Part shown: positions 37,020 to 46,160 of the stretch, piece by piece | Layout of the letters: every line of letters begins with the position of its first letter | Numbering within the stretch: position 1 is the stretch's first letter | DNA from: JAOBAU01 sp034667465 | GTDB taxonomy: Bacteria; Acidobacteriota; Thermoanaerobaculia; Gp7-AA8 | Direction: 5' to 3' | Length of the DNA: 64,000 nucleotides | Assembly: GCA_034667465.1 (NCBI GenBank) | Contig: JAXDJV010000008.1 | Span: 1-64,000, forward strand | The notes under the pieces: generated by a model | The model's input: only the letters and a program-made list of their open reading frames with translations | What the model was told of the DNA's origin: nothing | Database searches by the model: none | Made by a program: the position numbers and the translations under genes

Positions 37020-38091
37020 AACTTCCGCCTTCGATTTTGAAGACGGCCAGCGGCTTGCGCGCGTTGCCGTCCGGTCCGATGGTGATGCGTCCGGAAGCGC
37101 CCGAGTAATCCCTCGTCGCCGCGATGGCATTGCGCACGGCGAGACGATTCGTCCCCGCTTTCGCAATCGCGTTGCATGCAATCGTCGCCGCGTCGTACGC
37201 CTCAGCGCTCGCGGCGTCCGGCTCCGTTCCGTAGCGTTTGCGAAAACCGTCGACGAAACGCGGCGATCCGGAGCGCATCCCGCTCGCGAACCAGCAGCCT
37301 TCCAGCGCGCCGCCGCCGATCTCGAGGAGCTTCGGCGAGTCCCAGCCGCTGCCGCCGATCAATGGCGTGCTGATGCCGAGATCGCGGGACTGGGCGGCGA
37401 TTTGCGCGACGTCGCCGTAGTAACCCGGGACGAACAACACGTCGGGCTCGGCTGATTTTGCAGCCGTCAGCTGCGCGCGGAAATCACTGTCGCCTTCGAC
37501 GTAATCGAGCGACGCCACGATCGTTCCGCCGCCGCGCACGAGCTCGCGCGTAAACGTCTCTGCCATCCCGACCGCGTAATCGTTCTTCGTATCGCGGAGG
37601 ATGGCGACGCGCTTTGCGCGCAGACGTTCGAGCGTCAGCCGCGCCACCGCCACCGCTTCGTTGTCGTCGGTTGCGCAGACACGAAACGTGAATCGCTTGC
37701 CGGCTGTCAGCGACGGCCCGCTTGCGGTCGGCGAGATCATCGCGATCTGCGCACGCTCGCAAATCGGCGACACCGCCAGCGAACGGCCGGTCGTATCGCA
37801 GCCGACGATCGCGGCGACGTCGTCGGAGTGGATGAGCCGCTCGGCGGCGAGTGCCGACTCCTCCGGTTTCCCCTGATCGTCGAGCACGATCAGGTCGATG
37901 TGTTTCGCGTGGCGTCGCGCGTTGTGCTCGTCGACCGCCATCTGCGCGCCGCGGCGGATCGCGTCGCCCCACGCGGCGGTCGGACCGCTCGCGCCGGTGA
38001 TCAGGCCGAGGCGGAGGGATGGGGCGGGTGGCGGCGCGGAACGATTGCAGGCGCTGGCGATGAGGACGAGAACGATGGCGAGGCGGCGCAT
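36991..38091 (-). CDS. LivJ-like periplasmic ligand-binding lipoprotein (ABC substrate-binding family)
   Basis: A 366-residue lipoprotein (MRRLAIVLVLIASAC, Cys15). Type I periplasmic-binding fold: LRLGLITGASGPTAAWGDAI then RRGAQMAVDEHNARR opens it as in LivJ/Peripla_BP_6. VAAIVGCDTTGRSLAVSPIC and MISPTASGPSLTAGKRFTFR mark the ligand-binding lobe, and the hinge YAVGMAETFTRELVRGGGTI and YDAATIACNAIAKAG follow. Ligand unknown, commonly branched-chain amino acids or amides. No permease or ATPase genes lie nearby, so it may be an orphan binding protein or a sensor. The start codon shares its first base with the putative TTG of the divergent gene. Confidence 0.88.
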   Translation of the reverse strand: MRRLAIVLVLIASACNRSAPPPAPSLRLGLITGASGPTAAWGDAIRRGAQMAVDEHNARRHAKHIDLIVLDDQGKPEESALAAERLIHSDDVAAIVGCDTTGRSLAVSPICERAQIAMISPTASGPSLTAGKRFTFRVCATDDNEAVAVARLTLERLRAKRVAILRDTKNDYAVGMAETFTRELVRGGGTIVASLDYVEGDSDFRAQLTAAKSAEPDVLFVPGYYGDVAQIAAQSRDLGISTPLIGGSGWDSPKLLEIGGGALEGCWFASGMRSGSPRFVDGFRKRYGTEPDAASAEAYDAATIACNAIAKAGTNRLAVRNAIAATRDYSGASGRITIGPDGNARKPLAVFKIEGGSFIEMESIAP

Positions 38092-39833
38092 TGACGGGAA
38101 GTAGACAACGGCTGCGACGCGCGTTACAACACGCGATCATTCGAAACCTCACACTACTCATTGCCGCAAGCCTGTTGTTCGTCACTTGCGCGAAACAGGA
38201 ACCGGCGGCTCCTCCGCCTCCGCCGCGCGTCATCTTCCTCGGGCTGGACGGCGCCGACTGGCAGCTGCTCGATCGCTACACCGCCGACGGCACGATGCCG
38301 AACCTCGCGCGGCTCATCGCTGGCGGCGACAAACGCGTGTTGCGCACGCAGCATCCGCCGCTCTCGCCGCTCGTCTGGACGACGATGATGACCGGCGTCT
38401 CGCCGCTCGAGCATCGCATCCTCGACTTCACCCGCTTCAACCCGGCGACGCATGTCCGCGAACCGATCACCAGCGACGAGCGCGCCGTGCCGGCCATCTG
38501 GAACATGGCCACGCTCGACGGTAAACATGTTGACGTGTTCGGATTATGGGCGACGTATCCGGCGGAACGGATCGGCGGCACGCTCGTCTCCGATCGACTC
38601 TTCTCATATCAGTTCGATGAAGCAACGCCGCCGCCGGGCGCCGTCTCACCTGCTGCCGACGAACCGTGGGCGCGCAATGTTGCAAGCGCTGTCGCGCATG
38701 AAACGGGATTCGAAGCGCTGCAGGCTTACATCCCGTCGCTGACGCACGGCGAGTACGACACGCTCGCTGCGAATGCGAATCCGTTCGCTCATCCGATCAC
38801 CGCGCTGCGGCGAATCCTCATCGAGACCGAAGTGATGCACCGGCTGGCGAAAGAACGGATCGCGCGCGACACGCCGGAGATCGCCATCGTTTATCTCCAG
38901 GGAACGGATGCCATCGGCCATCTCTTCGCGCCGTTTGCGCCACCGAAACTCGCCGCGGTCTCGCAATCAGACTACGACCGCTACAACGACGTGCCGCGCC
39001 GCTACTTCGCGCGCATCGACACGATCATCGGCGACTACGCCACGCTCGCGCGGGCGAGCGGCGCGAAGCTCGTCATCGCATCCGATCACGGCTTCGTCTG
39101 GGGCGAAGGACGCTCGCCTGTTTCGAGCAGCGCCGTCGCAACGGCGGCGAAATGGCATCGCGACGACGGCATCTTTCTGCACTGGCCGGGACGCTACGGC
39201 CGCGAAGTCTCGCGCGTCGACGAGATCTGCAGCGTGCTCCTCGAGCTCGCCGGTATGCCGCGCGACGTCGCGTCGTATCGCCGCCGCTTTCAGGCGCGCA
39301 AGCCGGCGATTCCCGCGGCGGCCGCAAATGACGAGCTGGCGAAACTGAAATCGCTCGGCTACCTCGGCAACAGCGAGCCGAACAAAAGCACGGGAACAAG
39401 AACCGCCGGCTCGTTCAACAACGAAGGCTTGCTCCTCCGCGAACGGCGCAACGACGCAGCAGCACTCACCGCATTCGAGCAGGCGCTCAGCGTCGATCCG
39501 AACAACGCCTCCGCGATGTGGAACCTCAGCGATCTCCTGCGCAAAGCGAAACGCGACGCCGCACGCGCCGCGGAGCTTCTCGATCGCGCCATCGCCATCG
39601 ATCCGAATGAACCACGCTGGCTTCTCGTGCGCGGACGTTACGCGCTCGAACGCCGCGACTGCCGGGCGGCGCTCGCCGACTTCCGCCGCGCCGAACCGCT
39701 TGCGCCCGGCGACGCGCTGCTCTTCGCATCGATCGGCGCCGCGGAGCTTTGTCTCGGAAACGACGCCGCCGCACGCGCCGCATTCGATCGATCGCTGCAG
39801 ATCGATCCCGATCAACCGCTGCCGCGCCGCTGA
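38091..39833 (+). CDS. Type I phosphodiesterase/alkaline-phosphatase-fold lipoprotein with TPR tail
   Basis: Up to 580 residues. A hydrophobic segment ending in LLFVTCAK gives a lipoprotein anchor. Metal-site motifs of the alkaline phosphatase superfamily are VIFLGLDGADWQLLDRY, a Thr/Ser region PPLSPLVWTTMMTGVSP, VYLQGTDAIGHLF and VIASDHGFVWGEG. Residues about 445-575 are TPRs. No ATG exists before the signal: the longest frame begins with TTG at 38091, and an ATT at 38139 would start the lipoprotein signal exactly (RNLTLLIAASLLFVTC). The start is therefore unsure. Substrate unknown; the same architecture occurs at 30134. Confidence 0.85.
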   Translation: MTGSRQRLRRALQHAIIRNLTLLIAASLLFVTCAKQEPAAPPPPPRVIFLGLDGADWQLLDRYTADGTMPNLARLIAGGDKRVLRTQHPPLSPLVWTTMMTGVSPLEHRILDFTRFNPATHVREPITSDERAVPAIWNMATLDGKHVDVFGLWATYPAERIGGTLVSDRLFSYQFDEATPPPGAVSPAADEPWARNVASAVAHETGFEALQAYIPSLTHGEYDTLAANANPFAHPITALRRILIETEVMHRLAKERIARDTPEIAIVYLQGTDAIGHLFAPFAPPKLAAVSQSDYDRYNDVPRRYFARIDTIIGDYATLARASGAKLVIASDHGFVWGEGRSPVSSSAVATAAKWHRDDGIFLHWPGRYGREVSRVDEICSVLLELAGMPRDVASYRRRFQARKPAIPAAAANDELAKLKSLGYLGNSEPNKSTGTRTAGSFNNEGLLLRERRNDAAALTAFEQALSVDPNNASAMWNLSDLLRKAKRDAARAAELLDRAIAIDPNEPRWLLVRGRYALERRDCRAALADFRRAEPLAPGDALLFASIGAAELCLGNDAAARAAFDRSLQIDPDQPLPRR

Positions 39834-39878
39834 GTCCGATACACTTACGGCAATCGGTCAAAACATCAGGAGGGTCCC

Positions 39879-42689
39879 ATGGTTCATCTCCGGCGATCCC
39901 TGTTACTCGTTTTACTCGTCGTCTTCATCACCACTCCGCTCTTCGCGCAGAGCACGACCGGCAGTGCCGGCGGCGTCGTCACCGGCGGCGACGGCGGCGG
40001 GCTTCCGGGCGTCACTGTCGAAGCGACGAGCAAATCGCTGCAGGGCGTGCGTTCCGTCATCACCGACAGCGACGGCGTCTATCGTTTCCTCAATCTTCCT
40101 CCCGGCGATTACCGCATCACTTTCACGCTGGCCGGATTTCGCCCGGCGGCGAAAAACGCACTCGTCGTTCTCGGCGGTCAGGCCAGCGCCGACGCCGTCC
40201 TCTCCGCGGCCGTCAGCGAAGAGCTGACCATCACGGCCGACGCGCCGGTGCTCGATACGACGTCGTCGTCGCTCGGCACGAACCTCAACAAACGCGCCAT
40301 CGAGACGCTGCCGACCGGACGCAATTACGCGTCGATCGTGCAGGTCGCGCCGGGCGTTTCCTCCGATGCGAACGGGAGCAACGGCACGCAGAGCACCATC
40401 ACCGTTTACGGATCGTCGGGCGCCGAGAACGCCTACTTCATCGACGGCGTCAACACCACGAACATGGAGTACGGCTTCCAGGGAAAGGATCTCAACTTCG
40501 AGTTCATCAGCGAGGTCGACGTCAAGACCGGCGGCTATGAAGCGGAGTACGGCCGTTCGACCGGCGGCATCATCAACGTCATCACGAAGGCGGGCGGCAA
40601 CGAGTTTCACGGCGACGCGTTCGGCTACTACGACAACGATTCGTTCCAGACGAATGCGAAGAGCGTGGTCTCCGACGCCGGAACGCCGGGCGGCTTCACG
40701 AAGAGAGACTTCGGGCTCGACGCCGGCGGCTATCTGATGCGCGACAAGCTCTGGTTCTTCGCCGCATACGACGGCGTCCGCAACTCGGCGAACGTCGGCC
40801 TTCCGTCGGGCGGCCCGCGTGCCGGCGAGCTGGTCAACAGCGAGAGCCGCCGCAATCTCGGCTCGGCGAAGGTGACCTGGAACCTCGGCGCGAGCCAGTC
40901 GCTCGTCGCCACGTTTCTGCAGGACCCGCGCGTCGATACCGGCGCCGTCATCGACGGCTCGCACGGCATCAACGGCGACGAGTCGACGTATCTCGGCCGC
41001 AACGATTTCGGCGGGCGCGACGTCGGCATCAGCTATGACGCGGCGCTGAAATCGAGCTGGCTGATTAACGCAAGAGCGTCGCGCCATCGCGAAGAGAGCT
41101 CCGTCGGACCGTCGACGAGCGGCGGCAACGCCATCCAGTACCGCGACGTCGACAACGAGTTCTTCCAGACCGGCGGCTTCGGCCTCATCCAGACCAAGAG
41201 CTTCCAGCGGAAGTTCTACGGCGGATCGGTCACCAGTCTTTTCCGCTCGCACGAAATCAAAGGCGGCATCGAGTTCGAGAACGAGGAAGCCGATGTCGTC
41301 AAGCGGATGTCGGGCGGTCAACAGGTTGACGTCTTCAGCAACAGTGTGAATCCGTCGAAACCGATCTATCGCCATTTCTACTGGACGACGCCCGATGCCA
41401 CGATCGCCAACGCGCCGACCTCCGAGCTGCACGCGTCGCCGAAGCACAAAAACACCACCGTGTATCTGCAGGATCGCTGGACGATCGGCCGCGACGTCGT
41501 CGTCAACTACGGCGTTCGCTGGGACCGCCAGCAGATCATCGACGCCGCCGGCGTCACGCAGATCGACATGAAGAAGGATTACGCGCCGCGGCTCGGCATC
41601 ACGTGGGATCCGAACGGCGACCATCGCTCGAAAGTGTTCGGCTCATACGGCCGCTTTTACGAACAGATCCCGATGGATCTCGTCATCCGCTCGTTCTCGT
41701 ACGAGCGGCAGCCGCGCATCATCAATTACAGCCCGACGTCGACGACGCCCGATCCGGCCGCCGAGAACGACCTCGATACGAAGTCGGCGATTCTCGGTGG
41801 CTTCACCGAGCCGTCCGATCCCGACCTGCGCAATCAGTACCTCACCGAATACATCATCGGCGGCGAGCGCGAGATCCGTCCGAATCTCTCCATCGGCGTC
41901 AAAGGCATCTACCGCACCTACGGCCAGGTCATCGAAGATTTCCTCTGCGCCGACGACGGCACGTACTGCATCGGAAATCCGGGACGCGGCATCATGAAGA
42001 CAGCGTTCACGCTCGATTACTCGACGCAGATCACGGTGCCGAAACCGAAGCGGACCTACAAAGGGCTGCAGTTCGACGCGACGAAACGCTACTCCGATCA
42101 CTGGCAGGCCATCGCGTCGTACATCTACTCGAAGCTCGACGGTAATTTCGACGGCGAGTACGCGCCGTTCACGAACATCGGCGCCGATCCGAACATCTCC
42201 GCCGCATACGACTATTACGACTTCTTCACCAACGGCACCGATCTCTCGAAGATCACGAACAGCGGACCGCTGTCGAACGATCGCCGCCATCAGTTCAAAG
42301 TGTCAGGCGTCTACGACACGCCGTGGAAGCTGTCGATCGGTGCATCCGCGTACTGGCGCAGCGGCACGCCGCTCACCCGCTACGGCTACTCCGATGCGTA
42401 CGGCCGCTGGGAGTTCTTCCTGACGAAGCGCGGCGCGGAAGGACGTTCGCCGAGCAATTACGAAGCTGACGTGCACCTCGGCTATCCGATCAACGCCGGC
42501 AAAGCGAGAGTGCTGTTCGTGCTCGACGTTTTCAATGTGCTGAACGCGCAGCGACCGATCCTGCTCGATCAGCGATGGTCGTTCCGCGAAGAGGACAACA
42601 CGAGGACGACGCCAAGAGACGGATATCTCGATCCGGTGCTGCGAACGAATCCGACCTCGGCGAGATTTGGCGTGAAGGTTTCATTCTGA
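39879..42689 (+). CDS. Oar-like TonB-dependent outer-membrane receptor
   Basis: A 936-residue protein with signal peptide (about 1-23, LFAQ). A carboxypeptidase-regulatory domain (about 27-105; GGLPGVTVEATSKSLQGVRS) precedes the plug (about 115-235; IETLPTGRNYASIVQVAPGV, YFIDGVNTTNMEYGFQG) and a beta-barrel to the end. The last residues (SARFGVKVSF) end in Phe, the outer-membrane barrel signal. This is the OmpA-related/Oar type typical of Acidobacteriota and Myxococcota, thought to import polymers or export peptides. Energy would come from TonB. AGGAGGGTCCC lies directly before the ATG. A palindromic repeat starts two bases after the stop codon. Confidence 0.94.
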   Translation: MVHLRRSLLLVLLVVFITTPLFAQSTTGSAGGVVTGGDGGGLPGVTVEATSKSLQGVRSVITDSDGVYRFLNLPPGDYRITFTLAGFRPAAKNALVVLGGQASADAVLSAAVSEELTITADAPVLDTTSSSLGTNLNKRAIETLPTGRNYASIVQVAPGVSSDANGSNGTQSTITVYGSSGAENAYFIDGVNTTNMEYGFQGKDLNFEFISEVDVKTGGYEAEYGRSTGGIINVITKAGGNEFHGDAFGYYDNDSFQTNAKSVVSDAGTPGGFTKRDFGLDAGGYLMRDKLWFFAAYDGVRNSANVGLPSGGPRAGELVNSESRRNLGSAKVTWNLGASQSLVATFLQDPRVDTGAVIDGSHGINGDESTYLGRNDFGGRDVGISYDAALKSSWLINARASRHREESSVGPSTSGGNAIQYRDVDNEFFQTGGFGLIQTKSFQRKFYGGSVTSLFRSHEIKGGIEFENEEADVVKRMSGGQQVDVFSNSVNPSKPIYRHFYWTTPDATIANAPTSELHASPKHKNTTVYLQDRWTIGRDVVVNYGVRWDRQQIIDAAGVTQIDMKKDYAPRLGITWDPNGDHRSKVFGSYGRFYEQIPMDLVIRSFSYERQPRIINYSPTSTTPDPAAENDLDTKSAILGGFTEPSDPDLRNQYLTEYIIGGEREIRPNLSIGVKGIYRTYGQVIEDFLCADDGTYCIGNPGRGIMKTAFTLDYSTQITVPKPKRTYKGLQFDATKRYSDHWQAIASYIYSKLDGNFDGEYAPFTNIGADPNISAAYDYYDFFTNGTDLSKITNSGPLSNDRRHQFKVSGVYDTPWKLSIGASAYWRSGTPLTRYGYSDAYGRWEFFLTKRGAEGRSPSNYEADVHLGYPINAGKARVLFVLDVFNVLNAQRPILLDQRWSFREEDNTRTTPRDGYLDPVLRTNPTSARFGVKVSF

Positions 42690-42690
42690 T

Positions 42691-42785
42691 GTCATCCCGA
42701 GCGTAGCGAGGGATCCGGGCGGGCGACGCGGCCAACAGTGTCGCGCCCCTTCCCTCCCGGATCCCTCGCTCACGCTCGGGATGAC
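42691..42785. repeat. Palindromic dispersed repeat (GTCATCCTGAGCG family)
   Basis: Left arm GTCATCCCGAGCGTAGCGAG then GGATCCGGGCGGG; right arm CCTCCCGGATCC then CTCGCTCACGCTCGGGATGA. It fills the gap between the Oar-like receptor stop and the VanZ start, with 1 and 5 bases to spare, so it is carried in the 3' end of one mRNA and immediately upstream of the next. Confidence 0.9.
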
Positions 42786-42790
42786 AGTGC

Positions 42791-43246
42791 ATGATCCGAT
42801 TCCTTCGCTATCAGCTTCCGCCGCTGCTGCTCGCGGCGATCATCCTTTCCGCCGCCAGCGATCGTCTTTCACCCGAGGAAACCGGGGCGACGCTGGTGAC
42901 GATCTTCGGCGCGTTCTTTCAGGCGTCGCTGCATCCCGACGCATACGAAGCGCTGAACTTCGTCATGCGCAAGACCGCGCATCTCGCCGAGTACGGACTG
43001 CTGGTTGCACTCGCCTTTCGAGCACTAAGAGCGGAGCGATTCGGATGGCGTTTCAAATGGGCTGCGGCAGCATTGCTGTATGTCGTCACGGTCGCGTCCG
43101 CCGACGAATGGCTGCAGTCATTCACGCGGCTTCGCACCGGCACGCCGCTCGACGTCGTCGTCGATACCTGCGGCGCGATCCTCGCGCTCCTCTTCATTCG
43201 TAACAGGCTCAGGAAAGAATCGGCCATAAATCGCGCGTTACACTAG
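42791..43246 (+). CDS. VanZ-family membrane protein
   Basis: A 151-residue protein with about four membrane helices. The VanZ signature is present: RKTAHLAEYGLLVALAFRAL and a later ASADEWLQSFTRLRTGTPLDV, with the conserved DE..Q and D residues. VanZ proteins affect teicoplanin susceptibility in some Gram-positives, but most homologues have no known function. A palindromic repeat occupies the space just before the ATG, and the gene lies 4 bases from the next, so the pair is likely one transcript. Confidence 0.85.
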   Translation: MIRFLRYQLPPLLLAAIILSAASDRLSPEETGATLVTIFGAFFQASLHPDAYEALNFVMRKTAHLAEYGLLVALAFRALRAERFGWRFKWAAAALLYVVTVASADEWLQSFTRLRTGTPLDVVVDTCGAILALLFIRNRLRKESAINRALH

Positions 43247-43250
43247 CCAC

Positions 43251-44831
43251 ATGAAGCCCCTCCCCATCTTCCTTCTCCTCGTCGCCGCACTTCCGCTTGC
43301 CGCCGCACAAATCGAAACGAAGCAGGTCCTTTCGAAGACCTACACCATCGACCGCAAATACCGTTCGATGGAAGGGCCGGCCAGCAGCGATCGCATTTAC
43401 CTCGGCGACCCGACGAAGCCGGAGCTGATCTGGATCGTCGGCGTGAAGACGGAGATGGTCGGCGAAGATGGAAAGACGCCGCAGCTCCCCGAGCTGATGT
43501 GTCACGTCAACGTCGATCTCGACTCGGCGAAACATCAGACGCTCTTCAAATTCAAACGTCCCGCTGCAACGCGGCTGATCACACTGTCGCAGGGAATGCT
43601 CGGTGCGGAGCTGCCGCGCGGCTACGGATTTCCAATCGCGTCGAACGAACCGCTCGTCCTTTTCACGCAGGTCCTCAATCACAACATCGAGCACCCGAAC
43701 AACATCAAAGTCCGACATCGCATCACCTTCGAATATGTCCGCGACAAAGATCTGGCCGCGCCGCTCAAGCCGCTCTTCAACCTCGGCGCGTCCGGCATGG
43801 TGCTGCTCAATGACCTGAACGCGTCGATTCAGCCGGTCGATGCAGGCGGCGCGCATGGCGCCAGCTGCCTGCTCGCGCCGCGCGCGCCGAACGCCAACGG
43901 CATCGGCGCCGACTACGTCGATCCGTCCGGACGCAAACTGACCGGCCACTGGGTCGTGCCGCCCGGACATCAGGAGAACCACAGCGACATCACCTGGTTC
44001 ATGAATCTGCAGTACGACACGATGCTGCACTTCGCCGCCGTCCATCTGCATCCGTTCGCGAAGTCGCTGACGCTGCGCGACGTGACCACCGGGGAGACGA
44101 TCTTCATCGCCAAAGCAGAAAATCCGCGCAAAGGCGTCGGCCTCGATCGCGTCGACACGATCATCAGCGAACGCGGCATGCCGATTTACAAGAACCACAA
44201 GTACGAACTGGTCAGCGTCTACGACAACCCGACGAAGCAGAACGCCGACTCGATGGCGTCGGTCTTCATGGGACTCGAAGATCCGGAGTTCGTCCGCCCC
44301 ACTCCGGCGCAGCTGGCATCACGCGCCTCCGAACATCTCGAGATGTCACCCGCCGCCGTCGTCGTGTTGCGCACCACCGCCGGCGACATCGCCATCACGC
44401 CGCTTCGGACGGAAGCGCCGCACACCTCGCGCGAGTTCCTCCGTCTCGTGCGCACCGGCGCATACGAGGGAGCGAAGGTCACGAAGATCGACAAGAACGG
44501 GATTCAGGTTGTGACCACCGCGACGCTCAGCGCCGACGCGAAAACGGAAGTGGCCGGAATGGCAGCAGAGCCGGACGCGCGTCACGAGCCCGGCATGCTG
44601 TCGATGTGCCGCGGAAGTGCGGGATTCACGTTCATGCTTGCATTCGATACCTCGCGCGACGGCAAGTGCACGGCGTTCGCTCGCGTCGGCGCTGGTGCCG
44701 CCGTGCTTCGCGCGTTGAGCGGCGCCGCGGTCGATCCGGAAGGGAAACCGATCACGCCGATCACGATCACGAGGGCGGAGCTGTACGAGACTGCGTCGGA
44801 AGCGGTGGCGAAGCTGCGCGCCGCGAAGTAG
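43251..44831 (+). CDS. Secreted protein with possible copper-monooxygenase-like core and degenerate cyclophilin tail
   Basis: A 526-residue protein with signal peptide (about 1-19). The central part has His-rich stretches (MCHVNVDLD, NHNIEHPNNIKVRHR, HFAAVHLHPF with H265-x-H267) that resemble, weakly, the copper sites of PHM-type monooxygenases. From about 366 the sequence follows a cyclophilin: TTAGDIAITPLRTEAPHTSR then EFLRLVRTGAYEG, HEPGMLSMCRGSAGFTFMLA and GKCTAFARVGAGAAVLRAL. The catalytic Arg/Phe/Gln set of active cyclophilins is missing, so it is likely a binding module. Similarity statements are by eye. Co-transcribed with VanZ. Confidence 0.6.
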   Translation: MKPLPIFLLLVAALPLAAAQIETKQVLSKTYTIDRKYRSMEGPASSDRIYLGDPTKPELIWIVGVKTEMVGEDGKTPQLPELMCHVNVDLDSAKHQTLFKFKRPAATRLITLSQGMLGAELPRGYGFPIASNEPLVLFTQVLNHNIEHPNNIKVRHRITFEYVRDKDLAAPLKPLFNLGASGMVLLNDLNASIQPVDAGGAHGASCLLAPRAPNANGIGADYVDPSGRKLTGHWVVPPGHQENHSDITWFMNLQYDTMLHFAAVHLHPFAKSLTLRDVTTGETIFIAKAENPRKGVGLDRVDTIISERGMPIYKNHKYELVSVYDNPTKQNADSMASVFMGLEDPEFVRPTPAQLASRASEHLEMSPAAVVVLRTTAGDIAITPLRTEAPHTSREFLRLVRTGAYEGAKVTKIDKNGIQVVTTATLSADAKTEVAGMAAEPDARHEPGMLSMCRGSAGFTFMLAFDTSRDGKCTAFARVGAGAAVLRALSGAAVDPEGKPITPITITRAELYETASEAVAKLRAAK

Positions 44832-44832
44832 T

Positions 44833-44885
44833 TGTGGGGGCGGGCTCTTAGCCCGACCCGGGCGGCCGAAGCGGCCGCCCCCACA
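44833..44885. repeat. G/C-rich palindromic repeat (TGTGGGGGCGGGC family)
   Basis: TGTGGGGGCGGGC at the left and GCGGCCGCCCCCACA at the right are inverted copies. An internal small hairpin CGGGC-TCTTA-GCCCG is nested inside. It starts one base after the stop codon at 44831. A shorter member is at 59673-59703. It could also act as a terminator. Confidence 0.8.
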
Positions 44886-44917
44886 CAAAAGCGGTACGAA
44901 GCACGGCTGTTGCATAT

Positions 44918-46066
44918 ATGCGACGTCTCCTCCTCGCTCTCGCTTTGCTGCTCCCTTTCAACGCCGCCGCGCAGAACATCGCGCTGACGCAGATTGCCTC
45001 CGGCTTCGATCTTCCGCTCGGCATCGCGCAGGCCGGCGACACGCGGCTGTTCGTCATTCAGCAGCGCGGACGCGTCGCCATCTTCGACGGCACGAACGTC
45101 CTCGCGCAGCCGTTCCTCGATCTCTCGTCGCTCGTCTCCTGCTGCGGCGAGCGCGGACTGCTCGGCCTCGCCTTTCATCCGCACTATCGTGACAACGGTT
45201 TCTTCTTCGTCGACTACACCGATCGCAACGGCAACACGGTCGTCGCGCGCTACTCCGTATCAGCATCCGATCCGAATCGCGCCGATCCGGCGTCGGCGCG
45301 CGTGCTGCTGAACGTCGCGCAGCCGTTCGCGAATCACAACGGCGGGCATCTCGCTTTCGGGCCCGACGGCTATCTCTACATCGCTCTCGGCGACGGCGGT
45401 TCCGGCGGCGATCCCGGCAATCGCGCGCAGGATCTTTCAACGCTCCTCGGAAAAATCCTTCGCATCGACATCGACTCCGGCTCGCCATACGCGATTCCTT
45501 CATCGAATCCGTTCGTGAATCGCGCCGGTGCACGCGGCGAGATCCGGGCGTTCGGACTGCGCAATCCGTGGCGTTTCAGTTTCGACCGGGTCACCGGCGA
45601 TCTCTGGATTGCCGACGTCGGTCAGGACAGCTGGGAAGAGATCGACTTCGCGCCGGCCACGAGCATCGGCGGCGAGAACTACGGCTGGCGGCGGATGGAA
45701 GGGACGCACTGTTTCAATCCCACGTCGAACTGCCGCGATGCGGCGATGACGCTGCCTGTGTTCGAGTATTCGCACGCCGAAGGATGCTCGGTCACCGGCG
45801 GATATCTCTATCGCGGAACGAAGTATCCGGCGCTGAAAGGAACGTTCCTCTTCGGCGATTACTGCAGCGGCTCGATATGGGGAACGAAGCGCTCCGCGGG
45901 TGACACGTTCACGACGAAGAAACTGCTGACGACGAACGCCGCGATCACCGGCTTCGGCGAAGACGTGAACGGCGAGGTCTTCGTCATCGATCAGGATCGC
46001 GGACTCATTTATGCGATCCGTGAAACGACTCCGGCAACGCCGCGGCGACGCGCCGCCGGGAATTGA
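44918..46066 (+). CDS. Soluble PQQ-dependent aldose sugar dehydrogenase (GSDH family)
   Basis: A 382-residue protein with signal peptide (about 1-19). Six-bladed propeller of the GSDH/Asd family: LTQIASGFDLPLGIAQAGDT opens the fold, ERGLLGLAFHPHY and NHNGGHLAFGPDGYLYIALG carry the catalytic His region and calcium/PQQ binding, and ALGDGGSGGDPGNRAQD, IRAFGLRNPWRFSFD and GENYGWRRMEGTHC follow in the standard order. It oxidises aldose sugars in the periplasm using PQQ. Together with the enzyme at 10495 this implies PQQ is made or imported. The stop codon overlaps the -35 of the his promoter candidate. Confidence 0.93.
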   Translation: MRRLLLALALLLPFNAAAQNIALTQIASGFDLPLGIAQAGDTRLFVIQQRGRVAIFDGTNVLAQPFLDLSSLVSCCGERGLLGLAFHPHYRDNGFFFVDYTDRNGNTVVARYSVSASDPNRADPASARVLLNVAQPFANHNGGHLAFGPDGYLYIALGDGGSGGDPGNRAQDLSTLLGKILRIDIDSGSPYAIPSSNPFVNRAGARGEIRAFGLRNPWRFSFDRVTGDLWIADVGQDSWEEIDFAPATSIGGENYGWRRMEGTHCFNPTSNCRDAAMTLPVFEYSHAEGCSVTGGYLYRGTKYPALKGTFLFGDYCSGSIWGTKRSAGDTFTTKKLLTTNAAITGFGEDVNGEVFVIDQDRGLIYAIRETTPATPRRRAAGN

Positions 46067-46091
46067 CTTTGAGTTGCTCTCCGTTTACCGT
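46063..46091 (+). promoter_or_regulatory. Candidate promoter of the his operon
   Basis: TTGACT (46063-46068), a 17-base spacer and TACCGT (46086-46091). The -35 is strong and the -10 is poor (3 of 6). It would start the transcript only a few bases before the leader peptide ATG at 46104. Confidence 0.4.
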
Positions 46092-46103
46092 CGCGTCGTC
46101 GAA

Positions 46104-46160
46104 ATGAATTTCAATCGCGCCCATCGTCAGCACCATCACAGCCGGCATCACGCCGGTTAG
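46104..46160 (+). CDS. hisL: his operon leader peptide (attenuator peptide)
   Basis: An 18-residue frame reading MNFNRAHRQHHHSRHHAG and ending in TAG. Six of eighteen residues are His, including runs of three (codons 46131-46139) and two (46146-46151). It lies about 100 bases upstream of hisZ on the same strand. In Enterobacteria the hisL peptide senses charged tRNA-His by ribosome stalling; the same logic is proposed here because pairing regions 1-4 lie in and immediately after it. No strong ribosome site is seen and the leader may start almost at the mRNA 5' end. Confidence 0.85.
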   Translation: MNFNRAHRQHHHSRHHAG

